64,000 nt of DNA from Sphaerochaeta globosa str. Buddy (GTDB lineage: Bacteria; Spirochaetota; Spirochaetia; Sphaerochaetales; Sphaerochaetaceae). The translations under genes were made by a program, and so were the position numbers. Below, in pieces: positions 1 to 8,973 of this stretch; within the stretch, counting starts at the first letter, position 1; every line of letters starts with the position of its first letter. Location: contig NC_015152.1 in NCBI RefSeq assembly GCF_000190435.1, forward strand, positions 62,001 through 126,000, read 5' to 3'. Under the pieces are notes generated by a model, which saw only the letters and a list, made by a program, of their open reading frames with translations, was not told where the DNA came from and did not search any database.

Positions 1-1
1 G

Positions 2-949
2 AGCACAATCGACAGCACAAGAATTGGATTTCGCGATGCCCTTCTTAAGTTGGCTTCTGAGCGAAAGGACGTGGTTTTCGTCTCTACCGACTCCTTGAAG
101 GTGGTGAAGGGCGAACCGTTTTTACAGCAGTTTCCCGACCGGGTGTTGGAACTGGGAATCTCCGAACAGAACGGGGTGGGTGTATGCAGCGGTCTGGCTG
201 CCAGCGGCCTCCTTCCGTATATATGCACCTATGCAGGCTTTCTCACGATGAGAGCTTGTGAACAGATGCGTACTTTCGTCTCCTACCCGAATCTCAAAGT
301 TCGCTTTGTCGGGGCGAATGGGGGCTTGCACGGGGGTAACCGTGAGGGTGTCTCCCATCAGTTCATAGAGGATGTGGGAATTCTCAGGGGTATGCCCAAC
401 TTTACCATTCTCTGCCCTGCCGACGGAGGTCAGGTATATGAGGCCATGCTCGCCAGCGTCGATGTTGAGGGTCCTGTGTATATCCGTATCGGAAGCGGTC
501 GTGAGGATAAGGTATTCCCTGATGGTACACCGTTTTCCCTAGGAAAAATCCGAATTCTTAGTGATGAAGGGGATGATGTTGCCCTGCTTGCCCATGGATT
601 TGTGCTGGGTCGTGTTCTTGAGGCTGCAAAGAAGCTCAAGGAAGAAGGCATCAGCGCCAAGGTGGTGGAAGTGGCTACGATCAAACCGTTGGATACCGCC
701 GGTCTTGCATCGGTGCTGAATGCTACCGGTTGCGCCGTGACCGTGGAAGACCATACGATTATCAACGGGTTGGGAAGCGCTGTCGCCGAGGTGATTGCAG
801 AAGGAAATCCTGCGTACCTTGTACGTCTTGGGCTGCAGGATGTGTATGGAGAATCGGGCTTCCCTGAAGAGTTGCTTGATGCCTATGGCATGCGCGTGGA
901 GGATATTGTAAGCGCGGCCAAGAAGGCTATGGCACATAAAAAACAGTAA
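2..949 (+). CDS. Transketolase C-terminal subunit (5' end cut by window)
   Basis: This is the C-terminal half of a split transketolase: a pyrimidine-binding domain followed by the transketolase C-terminal domain. The frame is open to the first base, and the residues before the first possible start (TTG at 50) still read like family sequence (STRIGFRDALLKLASERKD), so the true start lies upstream. Motifs include the ELGISEQN glutamate region of the thiamine diphosphate site and a Rossmann-like C-terminal domain near residues 190-300. The partner N-terminal half is presumably just upstream. It is 48 nt before a TRAP binding-protein gene, with a small hairpin between (TCCGGC/GCCGGA, 955-969), and likely co-transcribed. 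Its sugar substrate is unknown. Confidence 0.9.
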   Translation, partial: STIDSTRIGFRDALLKLASERKDVVFVSTDSLKVVKGEPFLQQFPDRVLELGISEQNGVGVCSGLAASGLLPYICTYAGFLTMRACEQMRTFVSYPNLKVRFVGANGGLHGGNREGVSHQFIEDVGILRGMPNFTILCPADGGQVYEAMLASVDVEGPVYIRIGSGREDKVFPDGTPFSLGKIRILSDEGDDVALLAHGFVLGRVLEAAKKLKEEGISAKVVEVATIKPLDTAGLASVLNATGCAVTVEDHTIINGLGSAVAEVIAEGNPAYLVRLGLQDVYGESGFPEELLDAYGMRVEDIVSAAKKAMAHKKQ

Positions 950-997
950 CGGTTTCCGGCTCTGCCGGAGTTCGTATATCAAAAAGGAGAACATTGT

Positions 998-2020
998 ATG
1001 AAAAAAAGGATTATCGCATTGCTACTCGTTGTTTCCTTGGTTGGTGTCCTGTTTGCAGCAGGGCAGGCTGAAGCCAGCGGACCGACGGCCGCCAAACCTC
1101 TGGTACTTCGCTATGCACACATGAACCCGGCTTCCAGCCCGAATGGACTGCAGGCAACCTACTTTGCTGACAAGATTGCCGAAAAGACCGGTGGAGCCAT
1201 CAAGATTGAAGTGTATCCTGCAAGCCAGCTCGGTTCGATCTCAGAAATGGCGGAAGCTGTTTCAATGGGCTCGATCGCCATGCACCACAACACCTACGGT
1301 GGACTGCAGCCCCTGCTCAACGACTTGGGGTTGTTCGACACCCCGTATCTGTATCGTGACGTCGACCACCTCTTGAAGGCCACCGATCCCGAGACCTCTC
1401 CGGCCTTGAAGGAACTGAACCAAAAGCTCATCGACACCAGAGGAGTGAGAATTCTTTACTCCTTCTATTTCGGTACCCGTGAACTTACTGCAAACCACGC
1501 CGTCTACTCCCCCAAGGATTTGGCAGGCAAGAAAATCCGTGCCATTCCCTCTCCCATCTATTTGGCGGCGGTCGAAGGCATGGGTGCGGTAGCAGTGCCC
1601 ATCGACTGGGCTGAAGTCCCCGTGGCTCTTTCCACCGGCGTAGCCGATGGCCAGGAGAATCCGGTAAGCACCTTGGTGACCAGCAATATCTTTGAAGTGC
1701 AGAAGTTTGCCATGATGACCGACCATATCATGGGAAGCGAGCCTGTGGTGATAAACGAGAAAGTCTGGCAGGCATTGAGTGCAGAGCACAAGAAGCTCTT
1801 CACTGAAGTTGCACGCGAGACCCGCGACTGGGCATCCAACTATGTGCAGCAGAACGAGGCAAAGGATGTGCAGACACTCAAGGACAAGGGCATGAAGATC
1901 ATCACCAAGGCAGACGGGCTGAAGGTTGATGAGTTCCGCGCCTCTGTTTCAAAAGTGGTGAATGATCGCTTCGGCGCTGCCTGGGGCAAGTACTATGAGA
2001 TGATTGCCGCTGTTAAGTAA
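998..2020 (+). CDS. TRAP transporter solute-binding protein (DctP family)
   Basis: A 340-residue periplasmic binding protein that would deliver a carboxylated substrate, probably a sugar acid, to the DctQM permease encoded next. It has an N-terminal signal peptide (lysines, hydrophobic core, then a short Ala/Glu-rich linker). Mature DctP features include the KKIRAIPSPIY segment, whose arginine normally binds the substrate carboxylate, and DGQENP about two thirds along. A good ribosome site (AAGGAG) precedes the ATG. The substrate cannot be read from the sequence. The half-transketolase and transaldolase neighbours suggest a carbon source that enters via ketose or ketose-phosphate chemistry. 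Confidence 0.93.
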   Translation: MKKRIIALLLVVSLVGVLFAAGQAEASGPTAAKPLVLRYAHMNPASSPNGLQATYFADKIAEKTGGAIKIEVYPASQLGSISEMAEAVSMGSIAMHHNTYGGLQPLLNDLGLFDTPYLYRDVDHLLKATDPETSPALKELNQKLIDTRGVRILYSFYFGTRELTANHAVYSPKDLAGKKIRAIPSPIYLAAVEGMGAVAVPIDWAEVPVALSTGVADGQENPVSTLVTSNIFEVQKFAMMTDHIMGSEPVVINEKVWQALSAEHKKLFTEVARETRDWASNYVQQNEAKDVQTLKDKGMKIITKADGLKVDEFRASVSKVVNDRFGAAWGKYYEMIAAVK

Positions 2021-2036
2021 GTATAAGTAACTGGTG

Positions 2037-2064
2037 GTGGATGGAAAGAAATCTTTCCATCCAC
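2037..2064 (+). other. Intercistronic hairpin dctP-dctQ
   Basis: A perfect inverted repeat, GTGGATGGAAAGA then TCTTTCCATCCAC with two bases between, lies just after the dctP stop. No T-run follows, so it is more likely a 3' RNA stabiliser or partial terminator than a full stop. Confidence 0.75.
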
Positions 2065-2096
2065 GCTCGCCCCTTCTATGAGCAAGGAACAATTCT

Positions 2097-2573
2097 ATGA
2101 ACAACCTCGCAAAAAAGGTGACCAAGGGATATCAGGCGGTGGCAGTGGTTTTCCTGCTGGTACTGTTTCTTTCGGTCTTCATCCAGATTATCATGCGCAA
2201 CGTATTCCATGCAGGCTCTATTCAGCTGGAGGAACTTGCCCGGGTTTCTTTGGTCTCCTTGGTATTTCTCATGATTCCTGTTCTCACCTTTGAAAAGAAG
2301 CACATCATCGTCGATATCGTGCTCCTCTATCTACCCAAGAGCGTAAAGCGATGGGTATCGGCAGCAACACAGCTTCTGGTCATGTGCTTCGGCATCTACG
2401 TACTGTGGGCGATTGCAACCATCATGGAGCGCAACTGGAGTGTCAGGACTCCTGCGCTGAATATGCCCAACGTTGTATTCTACATTCCCATCACCTTGGG
2501 GATTTTCGCAATGACAGTCCTCTCCCTTCTGGGAGTCTGGATGTCTATCAGTGGAAAGGAGGAAGAGGTATGA
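2097..2573 (+). CDS. TRAP transporter small permease (DctQ family)
   Basis: A 158-residue membrane protein with four predicted transmembrane segments, the usual size for DctQ. It contains the family segment QLEELARVSLVSLVFL in the region where DctQ proteins carry a conserved acidic residue near the second helix. It should pair with the DctM subunit, whose ATG overlaps its stop codon (ATGA at 2570-2573), indicating translational coupling. An out-of-frame ATG at 2078 is ignored because only this frame continues as DctQ. Confidence 0.9.
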   Translation: MNNLAKKVTKGYQAVAVVFLLVLFLSVFIQIIMRNVFHAGSIQLEELARVSLVSLVFLMIPVLTFEKKHIIVDIVLLYLPKSVKRWVSAATQLLVMCFGIYVLWAIATIMERNWSVRTPALNMPNVVFYIPITLGIFAMTVLSLLGVWMSISGKEEEV

Positions 2574-3856
2574 GCGGTTCCTTGGTGATTATTCTTTTTC
2601 TCTTTCTGCTTGCCACCGGACTTCCCATCGCCGTAAGCATGGGCATTCCCTCGGCTCTCTATCTGATGATGGCAAACATCCCGCCCAGCCAGCTGATCCA
2701 GCGCATGGTTACCAGTCTCAACTCCTTTCCAATGCTTGCCGTTCCCTTGTTCATCCTTGCCGCCGGCATGATGAACAGCTCGGGGATCACCGAGCGTCTG
2801 TTTGAATTTGCCAAGCTGTTGGTCGGTAGGATGAAGGGAGGCTTGGCCCAGGTCAACATTGTCGCCTCCTTGATCTTCAGCGGCATCAGCGGTGCGGCCC
2901 TGGCCGACGTAGGCGGGCTTGGAAACATCGAGATCGAGGCGATGGACAAGCAGAACTATCCCCGCACCCACTCAGCGGCCATTACGGCAGCCTCTGCAGT
3001 AATCGGTCCGATCTTCCCTCCTTCCATCCCTCTTATCATCTATGGAGCAGCCGCCGAAACCTCCTCGATGCGCCTGCTGATCGCCGGGGTTCTTCCCGCC
3101 CTGGTCATTGCCATGGCATTGATGATACAGGTAGCTATCTTCGCCCGCAAATTCAATTACCCCCGTGGTGTGGACCGTAAATTTTCTTTCTCTGAGATCA
3201 AAGCAATCACCAAGCGCGGCCTTCCCTCCATGTTGATGCCTGTCATCATGATGGGCGGCATGCTTTCAGGCTGGTTCAGTCCGACCGAGGTTGCTGCCAT
3301 TGCAGTGGCTTACGCCATCGTGCTGAGCCTGGCTTACAAAGAGCTGACGTTTGCTTCGTTTATCAATAACTGTATTGAAACACTGCGATCGACGGCGAGC
3401 GTCTTGTTCATCGTCGCCTCGGCAGCCATATTCGCCTGGGTTCTCACCGTAGAGCAGATGCCTCAGCAGGTTTCGGCGCTCATGCTCAGCATCTCTGACA
3501 ATCCGATCATCCTGCTCATGCTCGCCAATGTGATTCTCCTGATCGCCGGCATGTTTCTTGAGTCAACCGCAGCCATCATGATTCTGACTCCGATTCTCCT
3601 GCCTCCTTTGGTGGCTGCAGGGGTGGATCCGGTCCACTTCGGGCTGGTCATGGTCTTCAACCTGATGATTGGTATGATCACCCCGCCGGTGGGTATGAGC
3701 GTATATATGCTCAGCCCCATCGTAGGACTGCCGGTAGGAAAGGTATTTAGAGCATGCTTGCCGTATCTGGCCTCCCTGTTGTGCGCCTTGGTGATTCTTA
3801 CCTATGTCCCACAGATTTCTCTGTGGCTTCCCAATCTTGTATTCGCTTCGAGGTAA
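2570..3856 (+). CDS. TRAP transporter large permease (DctM family)
   Basis: A 428-residue inner-membrane protein with about 12 hydrophobic segments, the sodium-coupled translocating subunit of the TRAP system. The start at 2570 is chosen because it has a ribosome site (GGAGGAAGAGGT) and overlaps the dctQ stop by four bases; an upstream extension in the same frame would run far into dctQ. Typical DctM motifs are present: SGISGAALADVGGLG, GPIFPPSIPLIIYG and LMIGMITPPVGM. The next gene begins three bases after the stop, so the operon continues. Confidence 0.94.
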   Translation: MSGSLVIILFLFLLATGLPIAVSMGIPSALYLMMANIPPSQLIQRMVTSLNSFPMLAVPLFILAAGMMNSSGITERLFEFAKLLVGRMKGGLAQVNIVASLIFSGISGAALADVGGLGNIEIEAMDKQNYPRTHSAAITAASAVIGPIFPPSIPLIIYGAAAETSSMRLLIAGVLPALVIAMALMIQVAIFARKFNYPRGVDRKFSFSEIKAITKRGLPSMLMPVIMMGGMLSGWFSPTEVAAIAVAYAIVLSLAYKELTFASFINNCIETLRSTASVLFIVASAAIFAWVLTVEQMPQQVSALMLSISDNPIILLMLANVILLIAGMFLESTAAIMILTPILLPPLVAAGVDPVHFGLVMVFNLMIGMITPPVGMSVYMLSPIVGLPVGKVFRACLPYLASLLCALVILTYVPQISLWLPNLVFASR

Positions 3857-3859
3857 TGT

Positions 3860-4909
3860 ATGAGCAAAACGTATTTTCACCGCGTACAGGCAGAGACTCC
3901 CACCCGGTTCTGGATCAACAACCCCACCCTTGAGCAAGCAAAGCTCGCCATTGAGGCCGGGGCGATAGGGTGTACCACAAACCCGAGCTATGTCTCTAAA
4001 CTTTTCGGTAGTGAAGATGATTTGCGAATTGTGCTCAGGGCGATCGATTTACTGCTTCCCTATGAGAAGAACGACTGTCTGGTTGCTCAGAAGGTACAGC
4101 AAATGATGGTTGCCCGCCTTGCCGACCTGTTTCTACCGATGTATAAAAAAAGTGGTGGCAAGGAAGGCTTGGTCACCATCCAAGGCGATCCGTTTGCGGA
4201 GACCGATACCCGTCTCATTATTGAGGAGGGCTTGGAGAACCGCAGGATTGGAGAGAACATCTGTATCAAGATTCCGGTCACCACCTGGGGTATTGAAGCC
4301 ATCAGTGCGATGGTTGAACGCAACATCCCCACCATGGCAACCGAGGTGATGGGACTTTCCCAAGCTGTCTCGATTTGCGAAGAGTACCAAAGGGTAAGCA
4401 AAGAGAGCGGGAATACTCCAGCTTTCTATGTCACCCACATTACCGGTATTCTGGACGACCACTTCAAGCGGGTTATCAAGGCCAACAATCTGGTACTCGA
4501 TGAGAAGCTGGTCAAGTATGCAGGGCTTTCCATTGCCAAAAAGGAATATGAGCTTCTCAAAGTCAGAAACTACCCCGGTATCCTGATCGGGGGAGGGGCG
4601 CGCAAGCTGGAGGACTTTACCGAACTCGTGGGTGGGGACCTGCATATAACCATCAACTGGACAGGAACGGCAGAGACGCTTATTGGGGCAGATAAGGATG
4701 CAGTCAGTCGCATTGGGGAGAACCTCAGTGAAAAAGAGATGCAGATCCTCAGGGAGCAGCTTCCCGACTATGCAAGAGCCTTTGATGTCGATGGGATGCA
4801 CAGCGGTGAGTATTACGATTACGGCGGGGTGGAGCTGTTCAGAACGTCCTTTCAGAAGGGATGGAACGAGCTGCTGGCTTTGATAGCTGAACGCAGGAGA
4901 AAAGCATAA
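3860..4909 (+). CDS. Transaldolase / fructose-6-phosphate aldolase-like protein
   Basis: A 349-residue TIM-barrel protein of the transaldolase superfamily. The early segment AIGCTTNPSYVSKLFG matches the family's conserved TTNP strand, and ICIKIPVTTWGIEAI carries the lysine expected to form the Schiff base. It is longer than fructose-6-phosphate aldolases (about 220 residues) and close to classical transaldolase length. It would cleave or transfer a dihydroxyacetone unit from a sugar phosphate in the cytoplasm. It sits inside the TRAP operon and overlaps the downstream cupin start by one base. With the half-transketolase at the window start it suggests a dedicated pentose-phosphate-like branch. 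The exact donor is unknown. Confidence 0.85.
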   Translation: MSKTYFHRVQAETPTRFWINNPTLEQAKLAIEAGAIGCTTNPSYVSKLFGSEDDLRIVLRAIDLLLPYEKNDCLVAQKVQQMMVARLADLFLPMYKKSGGKEGLVTIQGDPFAETDTRLIIEEGLENRRIGENICIKIPVTTWGIEAISAMVERNIPTMATEVMGLSQAVSICEEYQRVSKESGNTPAFYVTHITGILDDHFKRVIKANNLVLDEKLVKYAGLSIAKKEYELLKVRNYPGILIGGGARKLEDFTELVGGDLHITINWTGTAETLIGADKDAVSRIGENLSEKEMQILREQLPDYARAFDVDGMHSGEYYDYGGVELFRTSFQKGWNELLALIAERRRKA

Positions 4910-5250
4910 TGCAAGAGAAAAAACATCGGGGCAATCTCGCAACCGATAAACGGGTTAGCAGGGCAAAAGGCATCGATCGGGTAACCCTTACCTATGACAA
5001 AGACAACATGATGTGTTACTTCTACCTTGAGAAGGGCTCAAACCTCGAGATGCATACGCATATCCAAAGCCAGAGCGGTATTGTGATCAAGGGACACATT
5101 CACTTCATCAAAGGTGATGGGGAGGTGCTCGACCTTACAGCCGGTGATGCCTACTACTTTGCCTCCAATGATCCCCATGGTTCGAAAATCCTTGAGGATA
5201 CTGAATTGATTGAGTGTTTTTCGCCTTCACGGGACGATTACAAGGACTGA
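4909..5250 (+). CDS. Small cupin-domain protein
   Basis: A 113-residue single-domain cupin. The metal-site pattern is visible: HTHIQSQSGIVIKGHIHF resembles cupin motif 1, and GDAYYFASNDPHGSKIL resembles motif 2 with its histidine. Such proteins in sugar-catabolic operons are often isomerases, mutarotase-like enzymes or sugar sensors. Its ATG uses the last base of the transaldolase stop codon (TAATG), so it is translationally coupled. No specific activity can be assigned. Confidence 0.8.
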   Translation: MQEKKHRGNLATDKRVSRAKGIDRVTLTYDKDNMMCYFYLEKGSNLEMHTHIQSQSGIVIKGHIHFIKGDGEVLDLTAGDAYYFASNDPHGSKILEDTELIECFSPSRDDYKD

Positions 5251-5309
5251 GCGCCGCCTTTCTTGCTTTCGAATCAAGGTGTTGGTATGATGGGTGTGCT
5301 ATTCGTTAG

Positions 5310-5317
5310 GGGGGGGG
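5310..5317 (+). repeat. Homopolymeric G tract (9 G, 5309-5317)
   Basis: Nine consecutive guanines (beginning at 5309) end eight bases before the preferred ATG (5326) of the GntR gene, exactly where the Shine-Dalgarno sequence should be. If translation began at the in-frame starts at 5263 or 5287 the tract would be inside the coding sequence. Such tracts are prone to slippage during replication. Confidence 0.85.
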
Positions 5318-5325
5318 ACTTTCTC

Positions 5326-6030
5326 ATGGAAGATATTTTCGCAGTCCGCGAGGCTCGTCCTTCTGCGGTTGAAGGGGTGATCGAGAAGATCAAAGCCCTG
5401 TTGATCGAGCAGAAATTGACCCCCGGGGATATGATTCCCAATGAAATCTCCCTTGCAGAAAGCCTGAAGGTTGGTCGGGGTACGGTACGTGAAGCATTGA
5501 AAATTCTCTCTGCCTACGGGGTGGTTGAGATTAAGCAAGGGTATGGAACCTATGTTTCCAGTGCCTCCAACAAGCGTCTGTTCGACCCCCAGCTCTTTCA
5601 GATTCTGGTCCAGGATAGGGACTACAAGTCCTTGACCCAGGTAAGACAGCTGCTTGAGGAAGGAATCGTCAAGCTTGTCATAGAGAGTGCGAGCGATGAG
5701 GAGCTGGTCCTTTTGGACCAGACCATGCAGAAGTTCCAAGCCGAGCTGGCTAAACCAGACGCATCGGCCCAGCATGCCGGTTCGCTTGATTTGCGGTATC
5801 ATCGCTTGCTAGCCCGTTTTTCGCACAACAGCATTGTGGAGAACATCTACAATTTTGTCATCGAGCTCTTTACCAAAACCATCAATCCAATCCACACCGG
5901 AGTCGATGAGGTGCACCAGCATCTGCACCAGTCGATCATGGATCGTGACAGTGAGAAAGCGGTAGAGGCTGTCAGAGAGCATACCGCCATCTGGATTTCC
6001 GGCTACGAGGCTGTGCATAGGGCTGGTTAA
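5326..6030 (+). CDS. GntR-family regulator, FCD (FadR-type) subfamily
   Basis: A 234-residue DNA-binding repressor or activator. The N-terminal winged helix reads EISLAESLKVGRGTVREALK, followed by a wing (KQGYGTYV), then an all-helical FCD ligand domain with metal-binding histidines, including the RYHRLL segment and the later HQHLHQSI region. FCD regulators usually bind sugar acids or carboxylates. As the last gene of the TRAP/transketolase operon it probably controls that operon. The start at 5326 is preferred because the poly-G tract gives a ribosome site there. Its stop overlaps the convergent gene's stop by four bases. Confidence 0.88.
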   Translation: MEDIFAVREARPSAVEGVIEKIKALLIEQKLTPGDMIPNEISLAESLKVGRGTVREALKILSAYGVVEIKQGYGTYVSSASNKRLFDPQLFQILVQDRDYKSLTQVRQLLEEGIVKLVIESASDEELVLLDQTMQKFQAELAKPDASAQHAGSLDLRYHRLLARFSHNSIVENIYNFVIELFTKTINPIHTGVDEVHQHLHQSIMDRDSEKAVEAVREHTAIWISGYEAVHRAG

Positions 6031-8966
6031 TCTGCGAGAACCACCCCTTCTCCCTTGAATCCATTTACCTTGATGATCAAAGGCTTTTGCGTGCGGGCAT
6101 GGATGAAATGCTCGGTTTCGTCATAGACTTCCAGTTGTTTCAGCTTCTCCAAGTCAAGTCTGCCGGAACGGTGATCGGGATTGATGGTCAAGTACATGCA
6201 ACCCAGACTGGTCATATTCTGAAAGAAGTGCGTTCCCTGGCTGGGTTCTACCTGGAATCCTTTCAGCCCGGTTTCAATGATTACCTTGGAGCGGGAAATT
6301 TGCGACCAGGTGACCGGGATTCCCAGCCAAGGATCGCAAGATCCGAGCCTTCCTGCCACCAAGAGAGCGTAGTCTTTTTCGGCAAGAACCATCGCTGCAT
6401 TGAGCTTGTCCAGTTCCTTTGCCATATCCTTCATTCTGGAAGCGTCGAAGCGGTCTACTTTCAGGTAAATCAAATCTTGGATGTCCTCAATCTTGCCGTT
6501 TCCCATTACGACGGTTGAGTAGACTGCGGCCAGGCTTTTCTCCTCATCGGAAATGCATACATCACTTTCTTCATTTCCTGCGGCAATGGGTCTGATCTGC
6601 AGAAGGCTGAACTCCTGTTTCTTGGGGGCCGCCCGGTTGAGATTGACGGCAAATTCGATTTCCACCGGCTTTCCCATGGCTTGGGTTCCGAGATTTACAA
6701 TCTCCTTGACAATGCTTGCCAGCGGGAATGCGTCGTACTTCAGTATTCCATTGAAGGTTATGACTTTTTGTCCTTCGGCCTTCACCGACTCGCTGAGCGT
6801 TCCGCTGGCCATATCAAAGGTGCTGGCTATGTACTTGAGTGCCTGGGGATGATGTTCCGCCTCACTGAGGTCCAAGAGCTCAAGGTTTTCCAGTCCGCCT
6901 TCCTCAAGAGGGTGGTATCCATGTTGGAGATTCAGGGCATAGAAGGTTCGTTGGCTGCTGGTCTGATCACCTCCCAAAAACTGGGCGGGCCGTTTGGGAT
7001 GGGCGGGGGAGAAGCGAAGGGCCGATCCGTTGTCCACCACCGACTTACCGAAGCCGAAACTGAGCATGCCCACCCCGTCCTCCGGTTTTTCACCGCCAAG
7101 GGGGTAGTAGTTCAGCGACCGTGCAACACCGCTGATATTCGGGTACCAATACGAGCCGTGTTCGCTGCCGATGACCTGTTGGATGACGACCGCCATTTTC
7201 TCATCCTCCAGCATATGCTCGGTCGCTTTGAGATATTCCTTAGCACTTCTGAAGTAGGTGGAGGCCCATACAGCCCTCACTGCATCGCATAACTCATCGA
7301 GCCGAATCCTGTCATCGCCTTTGTTGGGAAGCATGCAGGTTTCATACACCCCGGCAAAGGGTTGGTAGTGTGAATCCTCCAGCAGGCTGGAGGAGCGTAC
7401 ACAAATGGGTTGATGGATGACTTGGATGATTTCGGCGAGGTTGAGTACCAGTTCCGAGGACAAAGGTTTGGAAAGGAAGATTTTCAGCAAGGTCTCGTCC
7501 GGGAGGTCTGCAGTGGTGATGTCCTTAAGGTTGTTCTCCTCGATGAACTGGGTGAACTGATCGGTGGTAACTATTACCGTTCGCGGGATGGAGAGGTAGA
7601 CTTGTGGATACTTTTCCTGCAATTTGGCAGCCCTGAGGACCATGTCGATGAAGGCAAGGCCTCGGCCTTTGCCTCCCAGCGACCCTCCTCCGATACGGCT
7701 GAAGAAGAGGGTTTCATCATAGTTGTTTCTGCTGAATTGGGCGATGACACCCTTGGTCCGCTCGCTTCGGTAGGTTCGGATGATTTCAATCAGTTGCTGC
7801 TGGACTTCTTTGGCATGTCCATGCACAGGTATTTGGAGTCCTTTGATCCTGGCTGCCAGAGTATACAGACTCTGCGCCCTGAGCCAACGGGAGAACTCAT
7901 TACGGCGGCAATGAAAGTCAAAACTCTCCTCGGGTATGGAGGGGAGGATTCGTTGCAAATCGCGCATGGTTTCTGCTCGGGCAATCTCCTCCATGGTCTT
8001 GGGATCGCGGAAGATGAAGGGGCCGAAGCCATAGTGGCTGGTCATGAACTTATTCAGTTCGAACAACAACGAGGAACTGTTTTTCCAGATGAAATGAGCC
8101 CCGCTGTCCTCAGCCATTTCCCGGGCATTGGCATCGCTGCTCTGCACCAGGATGGGAATCTCGGGATCCTGTGCAAGGACTACCTGGGTCAATGCAAGGC
8201 CTGCATACTTATCCTGCTCTTTTAGGTGAAGGTAGGACATATCGGTAATAATGCCCAGAATGTTGTGCCGATAGGTTGTGTACAGCTGCATCGCTTCCTC
8301 ATACGTCCTGGCAAGGACAATTTTGGGACGACCGCGCATTCTGAGTGTTTTTCCCCAGTTGTTCAGTGCCTCCAGGATGGCTGAACGATTCTGTTGGATT
8401 AGGCAGGTGTACATCATGGGAAGGTAGGAAGAGTAGAAGCGGATTGAATCCTCGACCAGGATGATGACCTGCACATCGGCTTCGTTGGTATCGTGGTCGA
8501 GGTTCATCCTATCCTCGACCAGCTTGATCATAGCCAGAAAAATGGTGGGGTCACCCTGCCAATAGAAGAAATAGTCGATGTCCTGGCAGTCCGAGCCCTT
8601 GATCAACTTGTTGCGTCGGTGGCTGGATGAGGGAGAAAGGGCGATGACCGGCATCTCCTTGTCCAAAGCCTTGATGGAAGAAGCTAGTTGCTCCACCGAT
8701 TCAGGGCCGAGATCGAGCATGGTGATGACCAGTTCGTACTTGCGTTCCCCGATGAGCTTGAGGGCTTCCTCCCCGCTGCTGGTATGGGTGATCTTTGGTG
8801 GGTTGTTCAAACCGAGCTGGGTGTATTCCAGATACAGTTCTTCTTCCACCCTTCCATCCTCTTCAAGAAGGAAGCGGTCATAGTCATTGCAAATAAGCAA
8901 TACGTTGTAAATATGTTTCAGCATGAGGTTGGTGAACGGCAACCAAGTCGGATCGAGGGTATACAT
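6027..8966 (-). CDS. Two receiver-like domains fused to a PEP-synthase-type ATP-grasp domain
   Basis: A 979-residue cytoplasmic protein. Residues about 20-140 fold like a response-regulator receiver but lack a clear phosphoacceptor site. Residues about 165-310 form a second receiver with the acidic pair E172/D173, phosphoacceptor D242 in GIITDMSY, and K295 in FIWKNSS. From about 425 there is a pyruvate phosphate dikinase/PEP synthase N-terminal domain (IGGGSLGGKGRG; then CVRSSSLLEDS). No phosphohistidine swivel domain or PEP-binding barrel follows, so it cannot be a complete PEP synthase. It may be a phosphorylation-controlled ATP-dependent enzyme or sensor. The ATG at 8966 has no ribosome site and a -10-like TACACT seven bases upstream; an in-frame TTG at 9041 is less likely. 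Confidence 0.82.
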   Translation of the reverse strand: MYTLDPTWLPFTNLMLKHIYNVLLICNDYDRFLLEEDGRVEEELYLEYTQLGLNNPPKITHTSSGEEALKLIGERKYELVITMLDLGPESVEQLASSIKALDKEMPVIALSPSSSHRRNKLIKGSDCQDIDYFFYWQGDPTIFLAMIKLVEDRMNLDHDTNEADVQVIILVEDSIRFYSSYLPMMYTCLIQQNRSAILEALNNWGKTLRMRGRPKIVLARTYEEAMQLYTTYRHNILGIITDMSYLHLKEQDKYAGLALTQVVLAQDPEIPILVQSSDANAREMAEDSGAHFIWKNSSSLLFELNKFMTSHYGFGPFIFRDPKTMEEIARAETMRDLQRILPSIPEESFDFHCRRNEFSRWLRAQSLYTLAARIKGLQIPVHGHAKEVQQQLIEIIRTYRSERTKGVIAQFSRNNYDETLFFSRIGGGSLGGKGRGLAFIDMVLRAAKLQEKYPQVYLSIPRTVIVTTDQFTQFIEENNLKDITTADLPDETLLKIFLSKPLSSELVLNLAEIIQVIHQPICVRSSSLLEDSHYQPFAGVYETCMLPNKGDDRIRLDELCDAVRAVWASTYFRSAKEYLKATEHMLEDEKMAVVIQQVIGSEHGSYWYPNISGVARSLNYYPLGGEKPEDGVGMLSFGFGKSVVDNGSALRFSPAHPKRPAQFLGGDQTSSQRTFYALNLQHGYHPLEEGGLENLELLDLSEAEHHPQALKYIASTFDMASGTLSESVKAEGQKVITFNGILKYDAFPLASIVKEIVNLGTQAMGKPVEIEFAVNLNRAAPKKQEFSLLQIRPIAAGNEESDVCISDEEKSLAAVYSTVVMGNGKIEDIQDLIYLKVDRFDASRMKDMAKELDKLNAAMVLAEKDYALLVAGRLGSCDPWLGIPVTWSQISRSKVIIETGLKGFQVEPSQGTHFFQNMTSLGCMYLTINPDHRSGRLDLEKLKQLEVYDETEHFIHARTQKPLIIKVNGFKGEGVVLAD

Positions 8967-8973
8967 ACGAAAT

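Noticed and set aside
7410-8225. 271-codon plus-strand frame inside the receiver/ATP-grasp gene
   Set aside because: The minus-strand gene is continuous with clear domain motifs; this frame has none.
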